Numbered from the stretch's first letter, positions 1 through 11,680 are shown. The stretch: 64,000 bases of DNA from Paramacrobiotus metropolitanus (GCF_019649055.1 NW_026570224.1:2728001-2792000); one strand, 5' to 3'. The notes: generated by a model not told the origin, from the sequence alone. Program-made: numbers and translations.

Positions 1-842
1 AATTACGCTTAAACGAAACAACATTCTCTACGGTACCGATTACTGAAGCAGCATTACCACGTTGAATTGCTTGTTAGAGAGATGTTCCGTAGTCTAGCTG
101 TGTCAGTTCAGCTTGACTACGATCAAACTCTTTCACCTGCGCTAGGCAAGCATGAGGCATCTTTCAATACTTAATCCCAGACAGCGCACTATGCAAGTGC
201 ATTGTCTTATCAGACTGTCTGCATTATATGGCAACACAGTATACATGATACTAAATCTTGCTGGTAAGTGGTAACTAACTGATACTAAGTTCAATTTGCA
301 GCACCATTGCATCTTGCAGTAGGAAACTTGTTTGTTTTTTGATAAATTTTGCTTTACTGCCTTTAGCCGAGAACACCATTTTCCACGTATTGCAATCGGG
401 ACTATAATTATATCGACATTCGATCAGTTTCGATGGCAGTTTCTGGTGCCTGTATTTTTTTAAATTGTAATACATAATTATTATATGGAATCGGTTAATA
501 ATGTTCGCCGCTGTTTTGATGGGAAGCAGTGGAGGATTAAGTAGTGCAGCGTATTTTTGAGTTAGAAATCTTTCCATGTGTTTCGTTTTAATGTAAATTG
601 TAAAAAATAAACTTGTTGGTGCAGGCCGAATTATAGAATATGACATTGTAGTTTTAAACAGTACAGTAACTATAGATACTAGAAGTATACAAGTAGAAAT
701 ACTTGTACAGTATTAGTGGGTTAGCGTTTACCAGCTGTAAAACTGGGCAACTCATAAAATTCGGAAATTTTGCCCATGGAGTTGGTAAGCGGATAGGTGT
801 TATTTCATTTATAAGAACGCGCGATATATGCTAGGTCCAAAA

Positions 843-916
843 ATGAGCACGGGGCGGGATTATCACACATACACGTAAGGCCCTTACATGTATGCATTTT
901 GGCACCGCCCTCATAC
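843..916. repeat. Imperfect inverted repeat (hairpin)
   Basis: An imperfect palindrome is centred on the GTAAGG/CCCTTAC sequence near position 880. The arms, roughly 843-880 and 881-916, pair over most of their length with several mismatches. No coding content. It is probably a decayed fold-back element. Confidence 0.45.
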
Positions 917-1284
917 AAACATAGTTACATCTAATGTGCGCGGCAGCGAATCACTGCGTTTTGGGTTCGGCCGTGACGTCACTTATCTAGATGGATCCTT
1001 ATTTGTGTAGCATACAAGCTGCCAACGCACTCCCCATATTATGTGGTCACAAAATATCTATAGATACAGATAGCCATGGCACACTGTTGCTTTCAGTATA
1101 GAAAGCCATGTATGATGTACGTAATGTCTCTATTACCCCATTCCAGCTCTGCGAAATGGAGTTGCACAGCATTTTTGTATACAGATGGTTTCAAGTTAAT
1201 CAGCTACGTTTGAGAGAAATCTCACTGTCTGCTATATATGCAATTGCACTACGCTTTTGTAAGTGAGTTACTACTTTGGACTAT

Positions 1285-1543
1285 TTCGACAATGCGGCGA
1301 AATGCCTTATCTGGGCTCCCTTTGGAGTACAGGCCCATATCGGATTCTGCGCACCCCTGTAGTTAAAACGGCTACGAAACTGCAAGTACTAATGTAACCG
1401 CGCACAAGGTTGGTTGCGCACACTTCCCGCAGTACTGACAGTATGGGTAACCGCCTTCGTGCGCGGTTGCATTAGTACTTGCGGTTTTGTAAGTAACTGT
1501 TTTAATTAGAAGAGAGCCCAGATAAGGCATTAATTTTGTCGAA
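1285..1543. repeat. Fold-back (MITE-like) element
   Basis: Long inverted repeat arms enclose a short loop. An 18-bp stretch at 1301-1318 is the exact reverse complement of 1514-1531. It is flanked outside by TTCGACAA-type ends (1285 and 1543) and inside by a second matching block (about 1362-1404 against 1462-1505). The whole unit is about 260 bp and non-coding. No clear target duplication was identified, so the exact termini and superfamily are uncertain. Confidence 0.65.
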
Positions 1544-2174
1544 GTACCCGTTGTAGAAGAACACGACTGCACAAACTGTGGAAGCCGGGTAGCCAACGGC
1601 CACCACGGTTTGTCCTGCTCCAGCATTAAGGGCACATAGGGCAGATGGTCGCGACAATAAGTTATGTTAAACCTTTAGTTTGCGCCGAGCACGAAGCACG
1701 AGGTGCTGCAATTAAGCCTTCGTCAAGAGTATAAAATTTGTCTGACGCCACGAAGAGCGTAGGCCACGCTTTTCCAATTCGACAAGCCCAATACCATTCC
1801 CAATGGTAATGGCGCTCGCGCTCGGGCAATAATGTGGTTCGCAACCACCGCTAGTAAGTATTATGCATACAGTCATATTATTACATACATGCTTCTGCAT
1901 TCTTGGTCAGCTGGCTGGAGTACGTACGATTAAGTACAGTACTAGTACTTACTGTACTGTATGACGTTGCGGGTATACAGTAACAAAGTATACTTACTAA
2001 TAAGGCCTCGTCCCGAATCTGTAGCGAAGCTAGCTACGAGCCTACGGTACAGGACACCAGCGCCCCAGAATGATACGGTATGTCGGTTCTCGCTTCGCGT
2101 ACTTGGTTATCAATGCAAAGATTCGGGACGGGGATATGCTGCGTATCCGAATGCGTCCCGTTTTCACAACTCTC

Positions 2175-2201
2175 AGATACGGTATCCCGCGAACCGTATC
2201 T
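2175..2201. repeat. Short perfect-armed hairpin
   Basis: AGATACGGT and its reverse complement ACCGTATCT are separated by 9 bases. The same GATACGGT word recurs near 2072 and 2287. A 12-bp inverted match, GTCCCGAATCT-like, also links about 2008-2019 with 2120-2131. The region looks like the remains of a repeat with internal symmetry. Confidence 0.4.
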
Positions 2202-2718
2202 CAGAACCCGTACCAACCCCGCGTCTCCTATCAACCAAAAATTTTGCGCACGGTTTTTACGCACACCCTAAAATACAAAGAAAAATGATACGGTACGCGA
2301 AGCCACCTCCAGAGGTGGCTTTCCCTGGTATCTTTTTGTTGATGAGTATTTTTTATTATTGTCATTGTGTGATCATTTCTTTTCGTGGATTATTTAGGTT
2401 TAAAACCCAAATAAATACACAAAATTAAAACCAGAAATGTGACCAGCTCAAAACAATAAAAAAAAATTTTCCACTCACTCCAGCTCGTCAATAGTAGTAT
2501 AAGTATACTTAGTAAGTTAGTATACGTATAAGTACATAGCAGTTAGTGCAGTACGTACCATTTCGTAGTATTTACTACTTACCCATCGCGCAATGAACTT
2601 ACAAAGGCTGCCAAAGGCAACCCCAGAAACTCTGAACTGATTCGCAATGCTTCGGCGCACTACAACGCTAGAGCGAGGAAGTCGTGATTCGAGGGAGGGA
2701 ATCCAAAGTGGTTTTATG

Positions 2719-2923
2719 CAGGGGCGTCACAGGTCTGGCAAAATGGGGGTGTCAAATTTTGACAGGGGGGCAAACTCAATATGAAAAATCAAAAAACTTG
2801 ACAGGGGGCAACTGGCTTCCAGAACCTCTAAAAAATTGACGGGGGGCAACCGGTTTCGAAAAACAGGGGGAGTCAAACTCCGAAAATTTGCCGGTTGACA
2901 CCCCCCCCCCTTTGACGCCCCTG
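2719..2923. mobile_element. hAT-superfamily MITE with intact TSD
   Basis: A 205-bp non-coding element bounded by a perfect 11-bp terminal inverted repeat, CAGGGGCGTCA at 2719-2729 and TGACGCCCCTG at 2913-2923. It is flanked by identical 8-bp duplications GTTTTATG at 2711-2718 and 2924-2931. An 8-bp target duplication with CAGGGG-type ends is the hallmark of hAT elements. The interior is made of repeated G-rich segments of the type TTGACAGGGGGCAA on alternating strands and a run of ten C at 2901-2910. There is no room for a transposase, so it must have been mobilised in trans. Confidence 0.88.
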
Positions 2924-3693
2924 GTTTTATGTGGTAACAGATAATACACCCTCATCTCACTAGCTGTTTCAGTCATCTACTGCAGCACGGTGTTGTAGGC
3001 TCAACTTGTAGCCACTACACTACAATTAACTGCAAAGATGATCACCGCTGGTCAAAATCCTAGCTTTCGCTTCCAAGTCGGCACTGCGAAAATTAAAATA
3101 GTGGTAAAACGATTCCAGATCGAGCATTTGATAATTTTTATTTTGTTCTGTTTTACCAAATAAGGCTGCTCTGATAAAAAAATGTTCAAAAATTAATATG
3201 TTTTGTTTGCCATAATAGCTAGCTCGAAGGACTTCGCCTAACGTATGACAACAGATGGCCCCCCCGAGATTTTCTGTGTTCAAGTGCCTGCTGTCCAGAC
3301 GGCAGTGCCAGATATGGTAGCCAAATGTGCGGGCCATGCTGAATAAGTCAATCGCCGTTTAATCCTAAGTTCAGTTTTTATTTATGCGTTAAGCAATGGC
3401 GGGATGGAATCGTTGTGACCGCCTCCTTCAGTGGTACAAACTACAGAGACAGCGTTCTAGCATGGCGTGATAAGTTGACAACATAGTGAGAAAAGTAAAA
3501 TCCAAAAAATATTCATTCATTCGGTCCTAATCGGGCCATTATTGAACAAAGAAAGGGGAGAAAAGGGGTAAAAAATAGTTTATAAGAAATTAAGCTAGGC
3601 TTTATTCTAGTCCTCACAAATTTGTAAGAGTAAGTACAGGGGCAACAGACGTATAAACTTAAAATTCAGCACCGTAAAGTATGGTAAGTATAA

Positions 3694-3900
3694 GAGGGGA
3701 TATCACTCAAATCAGTAGCGCAACTAGATAATCCCTGTACTTGCTGCCGTTACCCGGCTGAAGTATGACGTTACGGTAATTCATATGGCTAAATCTGGCG
3801 CGGCACATAAGCACACGTATAGCCACAACGTTAAAGTCCAGCTGGCTGAAGGCAGCAAGTACAGTACATGGGTTATTTGGTGAGCTACTGACATCCCCTC
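3694..3900. repeat. Fold-back element, about 207 bp
   Basis: The ends GAGGGGAT and ATCCCCTC (near 3694 and 3900) face each other. Inside them, CTGTACTTGCTGCC at 3735-3748 is matched exactly by its reverse complement at 3851-3864. The arms are about 60-70 bp with gaps. No coding capacity and no obvious target duplication. Confidence 0.55.
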
Positions 3901-4317
3901 GTACATAGTACTGTACTAGTAAGTGAAGGAAAGAATAGGGTACCCTAGGATATCATAGTATACACTATACAGTAGTAGCACAGCCCATTAATACTACAAT
4001 GATTTGGCGGTGGTAGGCTGGTAGTAGTGTTGTAAGTAGTAGTGTAAATGGAAATTAATAATCATTATGTAATTACGTAATGTACTTAATCACCTGTTTT
4101 TCCTAATTTCCAGAAAGAGTTACATTCAAGTTACATTTCTTACATTTACATTACATTCAAGTTAAGTAAGAGTTACATTTCAAGAAAGAGTGACATTTAA
4201 CCTTATGTGGTTGTGCGAGTACGAACAAAGTTAAAACAACAAAGTTAATAATGAACGTCCAAGGGAGCGTTAAGTAATACGGTACGGTATTACCTAGCGC
4301 TCGCCAGTCGAACTTAC

Positions 4318-4538
4318 TGGACGCCAATTTGAAGTGTAAAAATTCCCCCAAACTTTTTTCCGGCGTTCATTAAATTATTTTGTCGATTTTCCCCCATCAT
4401 CTGAAACATGTTGCCGATTATCGGTTTCCCTGGCGGACCGGGAGGCAACCGTGAGCGCTCCCGGCGGTCTTGGTAAATGAATTTCGCTATCCATACAACC
4501 ACCACGGTAGCCGCCAAGCCAAATATCCACAGAGCCAT
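4318..4538 (-). CDS. Cytochrome P450, first exon only
   Basis: The exon encodes 73 residues that read as the amino terminus of a microsomal P450. A hydrophobic signal-anchor (about residues 3-18) is followed by a basic stop-transfer patch (QDRRERSR), the proline hinge LPPGPPGKPIIGN, and a segment typical of the A-helix region. The first AUG is at 4538. The exon ends at a good donor (CA|GTAAGT) in phase 2. P450s of this type are ER-anchored haem mono-oxygenases. No downstream exon is visible between here and position 1, so this is either the first exon before an intron longer than 4 kb or a stranded fragment of a broken gene. CYP2-like is a guess from the hinge only. Confidence 0.7.
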
Positions 4539-5332
4539 TTCTCTTTAAACAAATTACGAAATTAGATAGGATGACGTAACGTTGGTCATGCTGCATGCAC
4601 TGTCTACGACTGAATGGTGGTACCAGTTTTGGGAGCTGCACAAATACAGTCCTTTCGCTTTCTGCTGACAAATGAGTTCGCAAATACGTGGTGGGCTAGA
4701 ATCCCTGTTTGATAGGGTGTTTAAACAAAACCTCAACAAACACAACTCGCGAAGCCAGATATCGAACAAAAATTCGCAGCAGCGAAGCACCGACGAATTA
4801 TGCTTGTGCTTGATATGCATATCAGATGAAACTTTGGTACAAGTAGCGGACAATGCGCACGTATGATATATCAAAACATAATCAAATGCCATAATTATGA
4901 ATTTATGATACACCACCACCAAATCCAAGGACGGCGCATCCTACAATGCTTGATGAAAACGGTTAAAATTTACAAATGATCGGTTTATCAGTTAAAAGAA
5001 CTGGAAAGTGCATTAATTATTCGAAATTTTTTCAAGTATGTACTCAAGCACAGTCAACCTAAGCTGTCAAAGTGAAAAAAAATACAGAAACGAATTTACC
5101 ATTCGTGAACGGCTAACTTTATAGCGAACAAATAACATAACTTTATCTATCAACAAAGCTATCAACGAAAGGAAGCAAAAGTGCGCGATAAAGCCGATAC
5201 ATACATTGTAATGACTATTCTCAGATCGATCATGTTGCACCATTAGAATAATTATAAGTTACGCAGCTCATAAAAACGCACAAGAGAGTAAAAAGCACAG
5301 TACAAAGATTGACAGCATATGCAGTTTTAGTA
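4539..5332. other. Intergenic, P450 exon 5' side to EPRS 3' end
   Basis: About 0.8 kb upstream of the P450 exon and downstream of EPRS. It should hold the P450 promoter and the EPRS 3' UTR. Nothing recognisable is encoded. Confidence 0.5.
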
Positions 5333-8300
5333 TTAATAGCTTCGTCCGAACAGGGTGTAGTACTTGGCGAAACGTTTACATTGGGGCAAAATACAAGGAA
5401 CTTTATCGTCAGCCTTGATATCCTTGGGCTGTTTGAAGGGAATACACAGGCTCTTAGCCCCCATGGCGGGAGCACCGGCTTCCACAACGTGATCCCTAAA
5501 CGAAAATATTTCGAGTTCAAGACCTTAATTTATCTGTCTGCTTCAACTACTGAGTTAATATTAGGAATTCTAAAATTCTATCGATGCAGGTTAGATTAGC
5601 CGACACAATGAATTCCAAGTTAATTCAACTTACCGGGCGCTATCCTTTTTGATAACGTCTTCGCATTCGGGTTCACCGCAGAATGGCGCCATCAAAATCA
5701 TTTTCTGGTCTAACTTGTCACAGAATTCTTTCCAGTTCTCCACAATACCCAACCGTTCGTCTCTTACCTTCCTCGCTCTATAAAAAACAAAATGCAGCTT
5801 TAGTCCAGTAACCAATATAAACTTCGGACTAACAGTACGAAAATAAGTCAAATGCGACAAACTCTAATAGCAACACATTAAATGCGACAAACCCTAGTAG
5901 CAACAGAACTGGCCGCAAGACCAGTAATCAGAATTACTTGCCGTTCAAATAAATTGTTATGAATATTATCCAGCAAAGTCTTCAGGGCCGTCTCAGCATC
6001 CGCTTCGATAATGGTAACCTTTTCTCCGTTATCACGCCGCACGGCAATAAAATGGCCCTTAGCCATATCTTTCGGACCCACTTCCATCCGCACTGGAACT
6101 CCTTTCAGTTCCCAGTGGTTGAACTTCCATCCAGCTGAGTAGTTATCGCGTAAATCCGTGCTTGCACGGATACCGCTGGCCACCAGTCTTTCCTTGTACG
6201 CCGTACATTTATCCATTAATGCCTTTTTCTCTTCTTCTTTCAAATTCACGGAAATACCACAGGGCACAACAATAACCTATAAAAGTGCACCACGTAAAGT
6301 TAGTAGCAAACAAAATTATTAATTTCCGTAAGCTTAAACGGAAGTCAATTCTCGCTACACAAACGCGAAAAAAACCAAGACATAACTAACCTGGATGGCA
6401 GCGACTCGAGGAGGTAAAACCAGTCCCATGTTGTCCCCGTGCACCATCGCCATAACACCGATCGAACGCGTGGTCAAGCCCCATGAATTCTGATAAGCGA
6501 ACTTCTGATTCCCAGTTTCCGGGTCTTCAAAAACTATTTCGAACATTTTGGAAAAGTTTTGTCCTAGATGATGGGATGTAGCTGCCTGTTATAACAAACA
6601 ATCCCATAAGAATGACCATCTAAAAGAGTGAATTAATTTCACAAAGACGATATTCAATTCCCTCAGCCGAACAGCATTACTTATTGTTAAATGAATATAT
6701 AATGTTGAATTAATGTTTAACATTTAATGATGGATTAATAAATATCACATTGCCCAATTAAACAGTTGGATGGCTTAAGTTACAAGCAGAGGCGTATATC
6801 ACGGATTTTTCGATTCTCAAAATCGAGCCCAAGCGCGGCTCAGTTAACGTAGAAAATACGGTGATTGGTTATTTTATCGCGAAATAAAAAATTTCAAACC
6901 TGAATAGCTCGACCATTTGCATCGATGTAAGCCTCAATTGTCGTGGTCACATCTCCACCAGGAAATTTTTCTTTCTCAGTTTTCCGACCTTTAATAACTG
7001 GAACCGCCAGCAAATCCTCGTAGACATTAGCGTACAAATCCAGGATTTTATACACTTCTTGCATGGCTTCTTCTGGATTCGTGAACGCCGTGTGACCTTC
7101 TTGCCACAAAAATTCTCGTGTGCGTAAAAATGGCTGTGCATGCTTGAATTCCCAACGCTGAAGCCATACAAATTAAATCAGAACCACGAACATAATATAC
7201 GAAATCCAAAAATTATTAACCACTTATACGGAACCCAGACAACGTTTCAAAAAACCTACTCACCACAACGTTGCACCACTGGTTGATTTTAATAGGCAAG
7301 TCCCGGTACGACTGAACCCATTTGGCAAACGTCGGATACATGACGGTTTCGCTCGTTGGTCGAATAGCAATCGGTTCCGAAAGATCCGTATCCCCCGATC
7401 GGGTAACCCAAGCGACCTCGGGGGAAAAGTCAGCAATGTGGCTTTTTTCCTTTTCCAAAGCGTTCTGCGAGACAAACATGGGAAAGTAACAATTTTCCAC
7501 CCCCAGTTTCTTGATTTCCGTATCGAACCACTTCTGAATCTGTTCCCAAATGGAGTACGACCATGGACGCAAAATATAGCACCCACTAATGTCGTAATAT
7601 TCAATCATTTCGGCTTTAGTAATCACTTGAGAGTACCACTGCCCCAAGTCCTCTTCTTTCTTCACTTCTAAACCAAGTCGGGTCTTCTTTCCCTCTCCAC
7701 CTTTATCTTTGTCACCGCCATCGCCGGCACCTTTACCTTTATCACCAGGAGCACCTTTATCGTCTTTCTTTTTATCACCGGAAGGTTTCCCTTCCTTTCC
7801 CGCGCCGCCCTTTTCCTTTTTTTCTTTCTTCTGACCCGAATCTCCTTTCGCTACATCCCCGTCATCTTTTGCTTCCTTATCCTTGCCCTTCTTCTTCTCC
7901 CCGGCTTTTCCGCTATCCTTACCATCGCTTTCAGCTGTTTTTTTCTCTTGCTTAGGCTGTTTGCTCTTTGGTTTTTCTCTCGACTGAGTCTCTGAAAAAA
8001 TCATGCCAAAATAGATCTATTTTGGGTTACAGTAAATTAATCCCTTCGCCTATATTAACTATAAAGTTAAAAATAACAGCTGCTAAAAGAAAAATGGAGA
8101 TAAAGACTGTAACTACCTGGCACACCATTCGCTTCGGCCCCAGTAGCAGCGGTTTCCTTTCCATCGGGAACAAAAATCAGCACAACCGGCTTATTACCAG
8201 CTGCAGGACTGTCACAAACGTAAAATCCGCGTCGTTGCAGCTGAATAATATCACCTTTCTTGATAGTTTGGAGTTCAGGATCACCCAACATGACAATTTC

Positions 8301-10768
8301 TTTCTTGTTATCCGTATTTATAAACTTCTGAAAATCTTCATCTTTCCCCAGATTACCCTTACTGATTAGGTAATCGTACTGCATACAAATGGTGGGAACG
8401 AGTTTGTCATTTTGTGGTAGCCACGTCAGCTTCGTAGTTTTCTTGTAATCTTTGTTGTCCAAATCCAAATCAGCTTCCACGCTTTCGATCATACCTGACG
8501 CATTGCGAGTAATTTTGGAGATTTTCAAATTTCCCCAATTAACAAAAGTGACGATTTCGCCTTCTTTGATGGTTTCGGCATCTGCTCGGTCGATAAGGAT
8601 CCTGTTCGAATAGTAGACTGTTTTCTGCCCTACTTCAGCGTTCTTTGGATGCTTGGCGATCTGGGCAGTTTCTTCCTTTGCTCCGTTTACGGTCACTATG
8701 ACATGATCGTCTTTCAAAACGGAGACATAACGCGGAGCGATGGGATCAATAACTTTCTTGTTAAAGGCCCACAATTTATCCCAGTCCATCATTACAACAC
8801 TGCGCGACGAACCCTGTGAATTCGAACGTAAATTTAAGATATCAAAACGATCTACAAATTGCATAGCAATTAGAAAAAAAATTTTCCTTTTGTTTTGTAC
8901 AAATAAAAATGCTGTAAAACAACATATACTTATTATCTGAAGCAAACAAAAATTTAAAGAAAAGACATGACTGTTATGCTCCTTGTAACGCAAATTTTTA
9001 CTATGACCAGCAACACCACGTGCAAACGAAAAAAGTAAAACGCTTAATTTGTTCGAATATGTTTACAGCAGTGTCACCACAACATTCAAGAACTATAATT
9101 TAAAATTAATTTTTGCAGTACCTGAGCAGCAATGAAATTTTTTAACCCTTCAACCGTCATGCCGTGGCGCAAAATTCCGCGAACTGTCGGAAAGCGTGGA
9201 TCATCCCTAAAAAGTAAGTTTTTTTAAAAAAACAACTGTTAAAATCGATAATCATTCAAGACAACCAAGCTGTTTTCCTTACCATCCATCTACTAATCCA
9301 CTTTCAACAAACCAACGTAACTTCCTCTTGGACAACACCGTGTACATTAAATTCAATCGACTGTAGGAATAAATATGGGGCTTCCGCAGATTAAGCTTAT
9401 CCAGTATCCAAAAATACTGCTCATCGCGATCGAGATATTCGGTAGTGCGAAGTGCATGTGTCACACCCTCAATGCTGTCGACGATGGGACAAGCAAAATC
9501 GTAGGTGGGATAACATCTACAAACACACGTAACCGGAAAACAATAACGACCTTCGGCCAGTGACTTCGACAATCTGCAAGAACTGCCTTACTTATACTTA
9601 TTCCCGGTACGTGGATGATGCTGTGGTTTGCAGCGATATATCGTGGCATCACGCATACAACCGTTGTCCGAATTCATATCCATCTTTGCTCGAACACAAC
9701 ATTTCTGGCCAATTTCGGAACCTTGTTTCATTTCGTTCCACAGCTGCAGATTCTTCTCCACACCTGGAACCAAGTCTTACATCATCTATTATAGACTGGA
9801 ATATCAGATTTTGGCTATATTAATTTTCGATTGTATAACAGATCGTAGAACAGTTCACCAGTCAGAACTCTGACTCTGTACAGCTCAGTGTACAAAAAGA
9901 AACGGTCCAAATGTCAAAAAGAATACAATAATTATTATAAACCACGAATACCTGCGTTACGAATTATTAATTACCTACCCAGTAAATCCTGAACAAGAAA
10001 ATTATGATACCTTGAAAAAATTTATCACCGAATAGCACAAACAAAACAAAACGCGTCTGATCACCCAGAGTCAGTACTGGACTGTCTCGTTCGAGAAATA
10101 CTATTATTTTCGTATTTTGATTTTTGAGTGGTCGATCTACCAAACAAAACATCTTTTTTCGTAGAGATGCATTCTACTATTAAAACTTCAAAATTTCGTT
10201 ACATTTTCCGGACAGTGACTGTCTGATTGATGCCCTTACTGTTATTGCGGCACTTCGATTCCTTTCTTTCTTCGCGCTCCTGTTTCATCTTTTCCGGCTC
10301 AGTATCGTCCACGTAAGCATTCCCGTCTTTGATCATTTGCTCACAGTAAACTAACAACTTATCGAAACTATCCGATGTATACGTCAGTTTATCGTACTTC
10401 ACTTCCAGCATTTGCAAATCTTCCAAAACGATTTTCTCGAAATCCTCTTTCTCCTTCTCCGGATTCGTATCATCGAAGCGCATAATCAAGGTGCCCTGAA
10501 AGGCATCGCGGTAGTACTGATTCAGCAGTGCGGCCTTGGCATGACCGACATGGAGGAAGCCGCTGGCTTCGGGAGGAAAACGGACAATGACTTTGCCTAC
10601 TTCCGCCCCGGGCAAGTCCACAAAGCGGCCCACATCTTTGGTGCCACGTTTTCCATCTGCACCGACATTTTCGTTGTCGGTCTTTTCGGTTTTCTTCTCC
10701 TTCTTCCCGTGCTCTTTCTTATGAGCGCCGTTCTGCGCTGGAGATGCCACTTCTACAGCGTCCGGCAT
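5333..10768 (-). CDS. EPRS1: Bifunctional glutamate/proline-tRNA ligase (EPRS)
   Basis: Charges tRNA-Glu and tRNA-Pro in the cytosol. Eleven exons join in frame: 10240-10768, 9592-9763, 9283-9516, 9122-9206, 8117-8813, 7264-7991, 6900-7157, 6391-6585, 5942-6276, 5634-5777 and 5333-5495, giving 1179 residues. GluRS comes first, with the HIGH-type motif HVGH at about 73-76 and the KMSKS-type motif VLSKRK near 295. The class II ProRS follows from about residue 690 and ends in the family C-terminus YTLFGRSY. A Lys/Gly/Asp-rich linker (about 573-680) joins them. The family normally has an N-terminal GST-like domain and WHEP repeats in the linker (about 1500 residues in human); neither is seen here. 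The start at 10768 precedes a Lys-rich leader; an in-frame AUG at 10843 is possible. The intron before the second-to-last exon appears to use a GC donor. It shares an upstream region with FAM50. Confidence 0.95.
5850..5909. repeat. Two-copy tandem repeat in an EPRS intron
   Basis: Two adjacent copies of a roughly 30-bp unit beginning AAATGCGACAAAC lie within the intron 5778-5941. There are a few differences between copies. Confidence 0.6.
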
Positions 10769-11680
10769 TGTCGTTGAATTCAGATAAATTGTTGTGAAGT
10801 AAAACCTTGTGATGTACGGGAAAGGTCCGGTGAAATGTCTCAAGGCTCTTCGACAAATTTATCACTGTCAGTTCCTGGCGCGTGGGAAGTCTGCGCACTT
10901 GGATCAATTAAAATAGCCGAATAAATCCTCTGACTGCAGAAATGGCTTGGTTGGTGAGTTGATCCCAGTGGTCCAACTACAACAATCTAATTGAAAAGTT
11001 TTTGAAAAGTTAAAAGTCACAATTTTTTATTAGTTTCTCAGTTGGCAGATGAACGTCACTCATCTGCATGATGAAATTTTTGGCACAATTTGCAAGGCAA
11101 AAATTCTTATCGTTAATACGTCGGCAAAACCGAAAATCGGTCAGTTTCCGATCGGGCTTGTGTTATTGTTTAACGGCTTCGGTGCTGAATGCCAGTGCGA
11201 AGAGTGCAGTTTTGCGAATCGGCGCGACCGGAAACGCTGCGCAGCTTATTATAATTAATATTAGTCCGTTAAAATCCGTTTATAATAATTTTGTTTTTAT
11301 TATTTCATTTGTAGAATTTAGAATTCTAAACAGCAGTGAGTCTTTAAAAACCTTACATTGAGGTTTCTTACTGGATTTTGTGAATATTTTATGAATTATC
11401 AGCGTATGTTTTCGTGCGAACTGGGAATTTTCATACAAGCAGGCGGACACAGGAAGTCTTATGCCGTAAGGTTGTTGATGTTGCGGCAGCGAGCAAAACT
11501 GCAGAGTGCAAAAAGTGTTGGAAGAATGAAGATTCAGACTGCTACGGAATTTAGCAGTTAGCAGCCAGTTTGACATCGTAGTTTTGCTTCACTTTTTCTC
11601 CCGGCAGACTTATTTTTTGTGCCTTTTTTCCTGAAGCCTGACGAAAACAATAACTGTTGGTCGTGGTTCCATTCTTCACA
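10769..11680. promoter_or_regulatory. Divergent promoter region, EPRS / FAM50
   Basis: A 0.9-kb head-to-head spacer. No conserved coding segment is seen. In particular, no GST-like domain exon for EPRS was found on the minus strand. Both genes must start transcription here, but no core promoter motif could be assigned. Confidence 0.5.

Larger units (their letters stand above)
1..4317. other. Gene-free stretch with fold-back and MITE repeats
   Basis: No exon of a recognisable gene is visible on either strand. The open frames here are short, have no family resemblance, and several lie inside inverted repeats. Repeats at 843-916, 1285-1543, 2175-2201, 2719-2923 and 3694-3900 are listed separately where clear. 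Many short GTAC-centred palindromes occur, and 4117-4198 carries short degenerate repeats of an AGTTACATT-like unit. The missing 3' exons of the P450 should lie here or further left, but none of its signature motifs (I-helix, ExxR, haem-binding Cys loop) was found. Confidence 0.6.

Noticed and set aside
275-646. 123-codon open frame on the minus strand
   Set aside because: No family resemblance, irregular composition, AT-rich DNA, no splice-linked neighbours. Most likely chance.
1372-1635. 87-codon minus-strand frame
   Set aside because: It overlaps the inverted arm of the fold-back element and has no protein-like pattern.
3026-3337. 103-codon minus-strand frame with a WHCRLD-like word
   Set aside because: Briefly resembles retrotransposon GAG-pre-integrase WHxRLGH motifs, but nothing else of a pol protein is present.
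7992-8116. Possible hidden WHEP exon in the EPRS linker
   Set aside because: The intron is 125 bp, AT-rich, with stops in all useful frames and no WHEP motif.
10844-11680. Possible GST-like N-terminal exon of EPRS
   Set aside because: Minus-strand frames here (for example 11280-11576) show no GST-fold resemblance.
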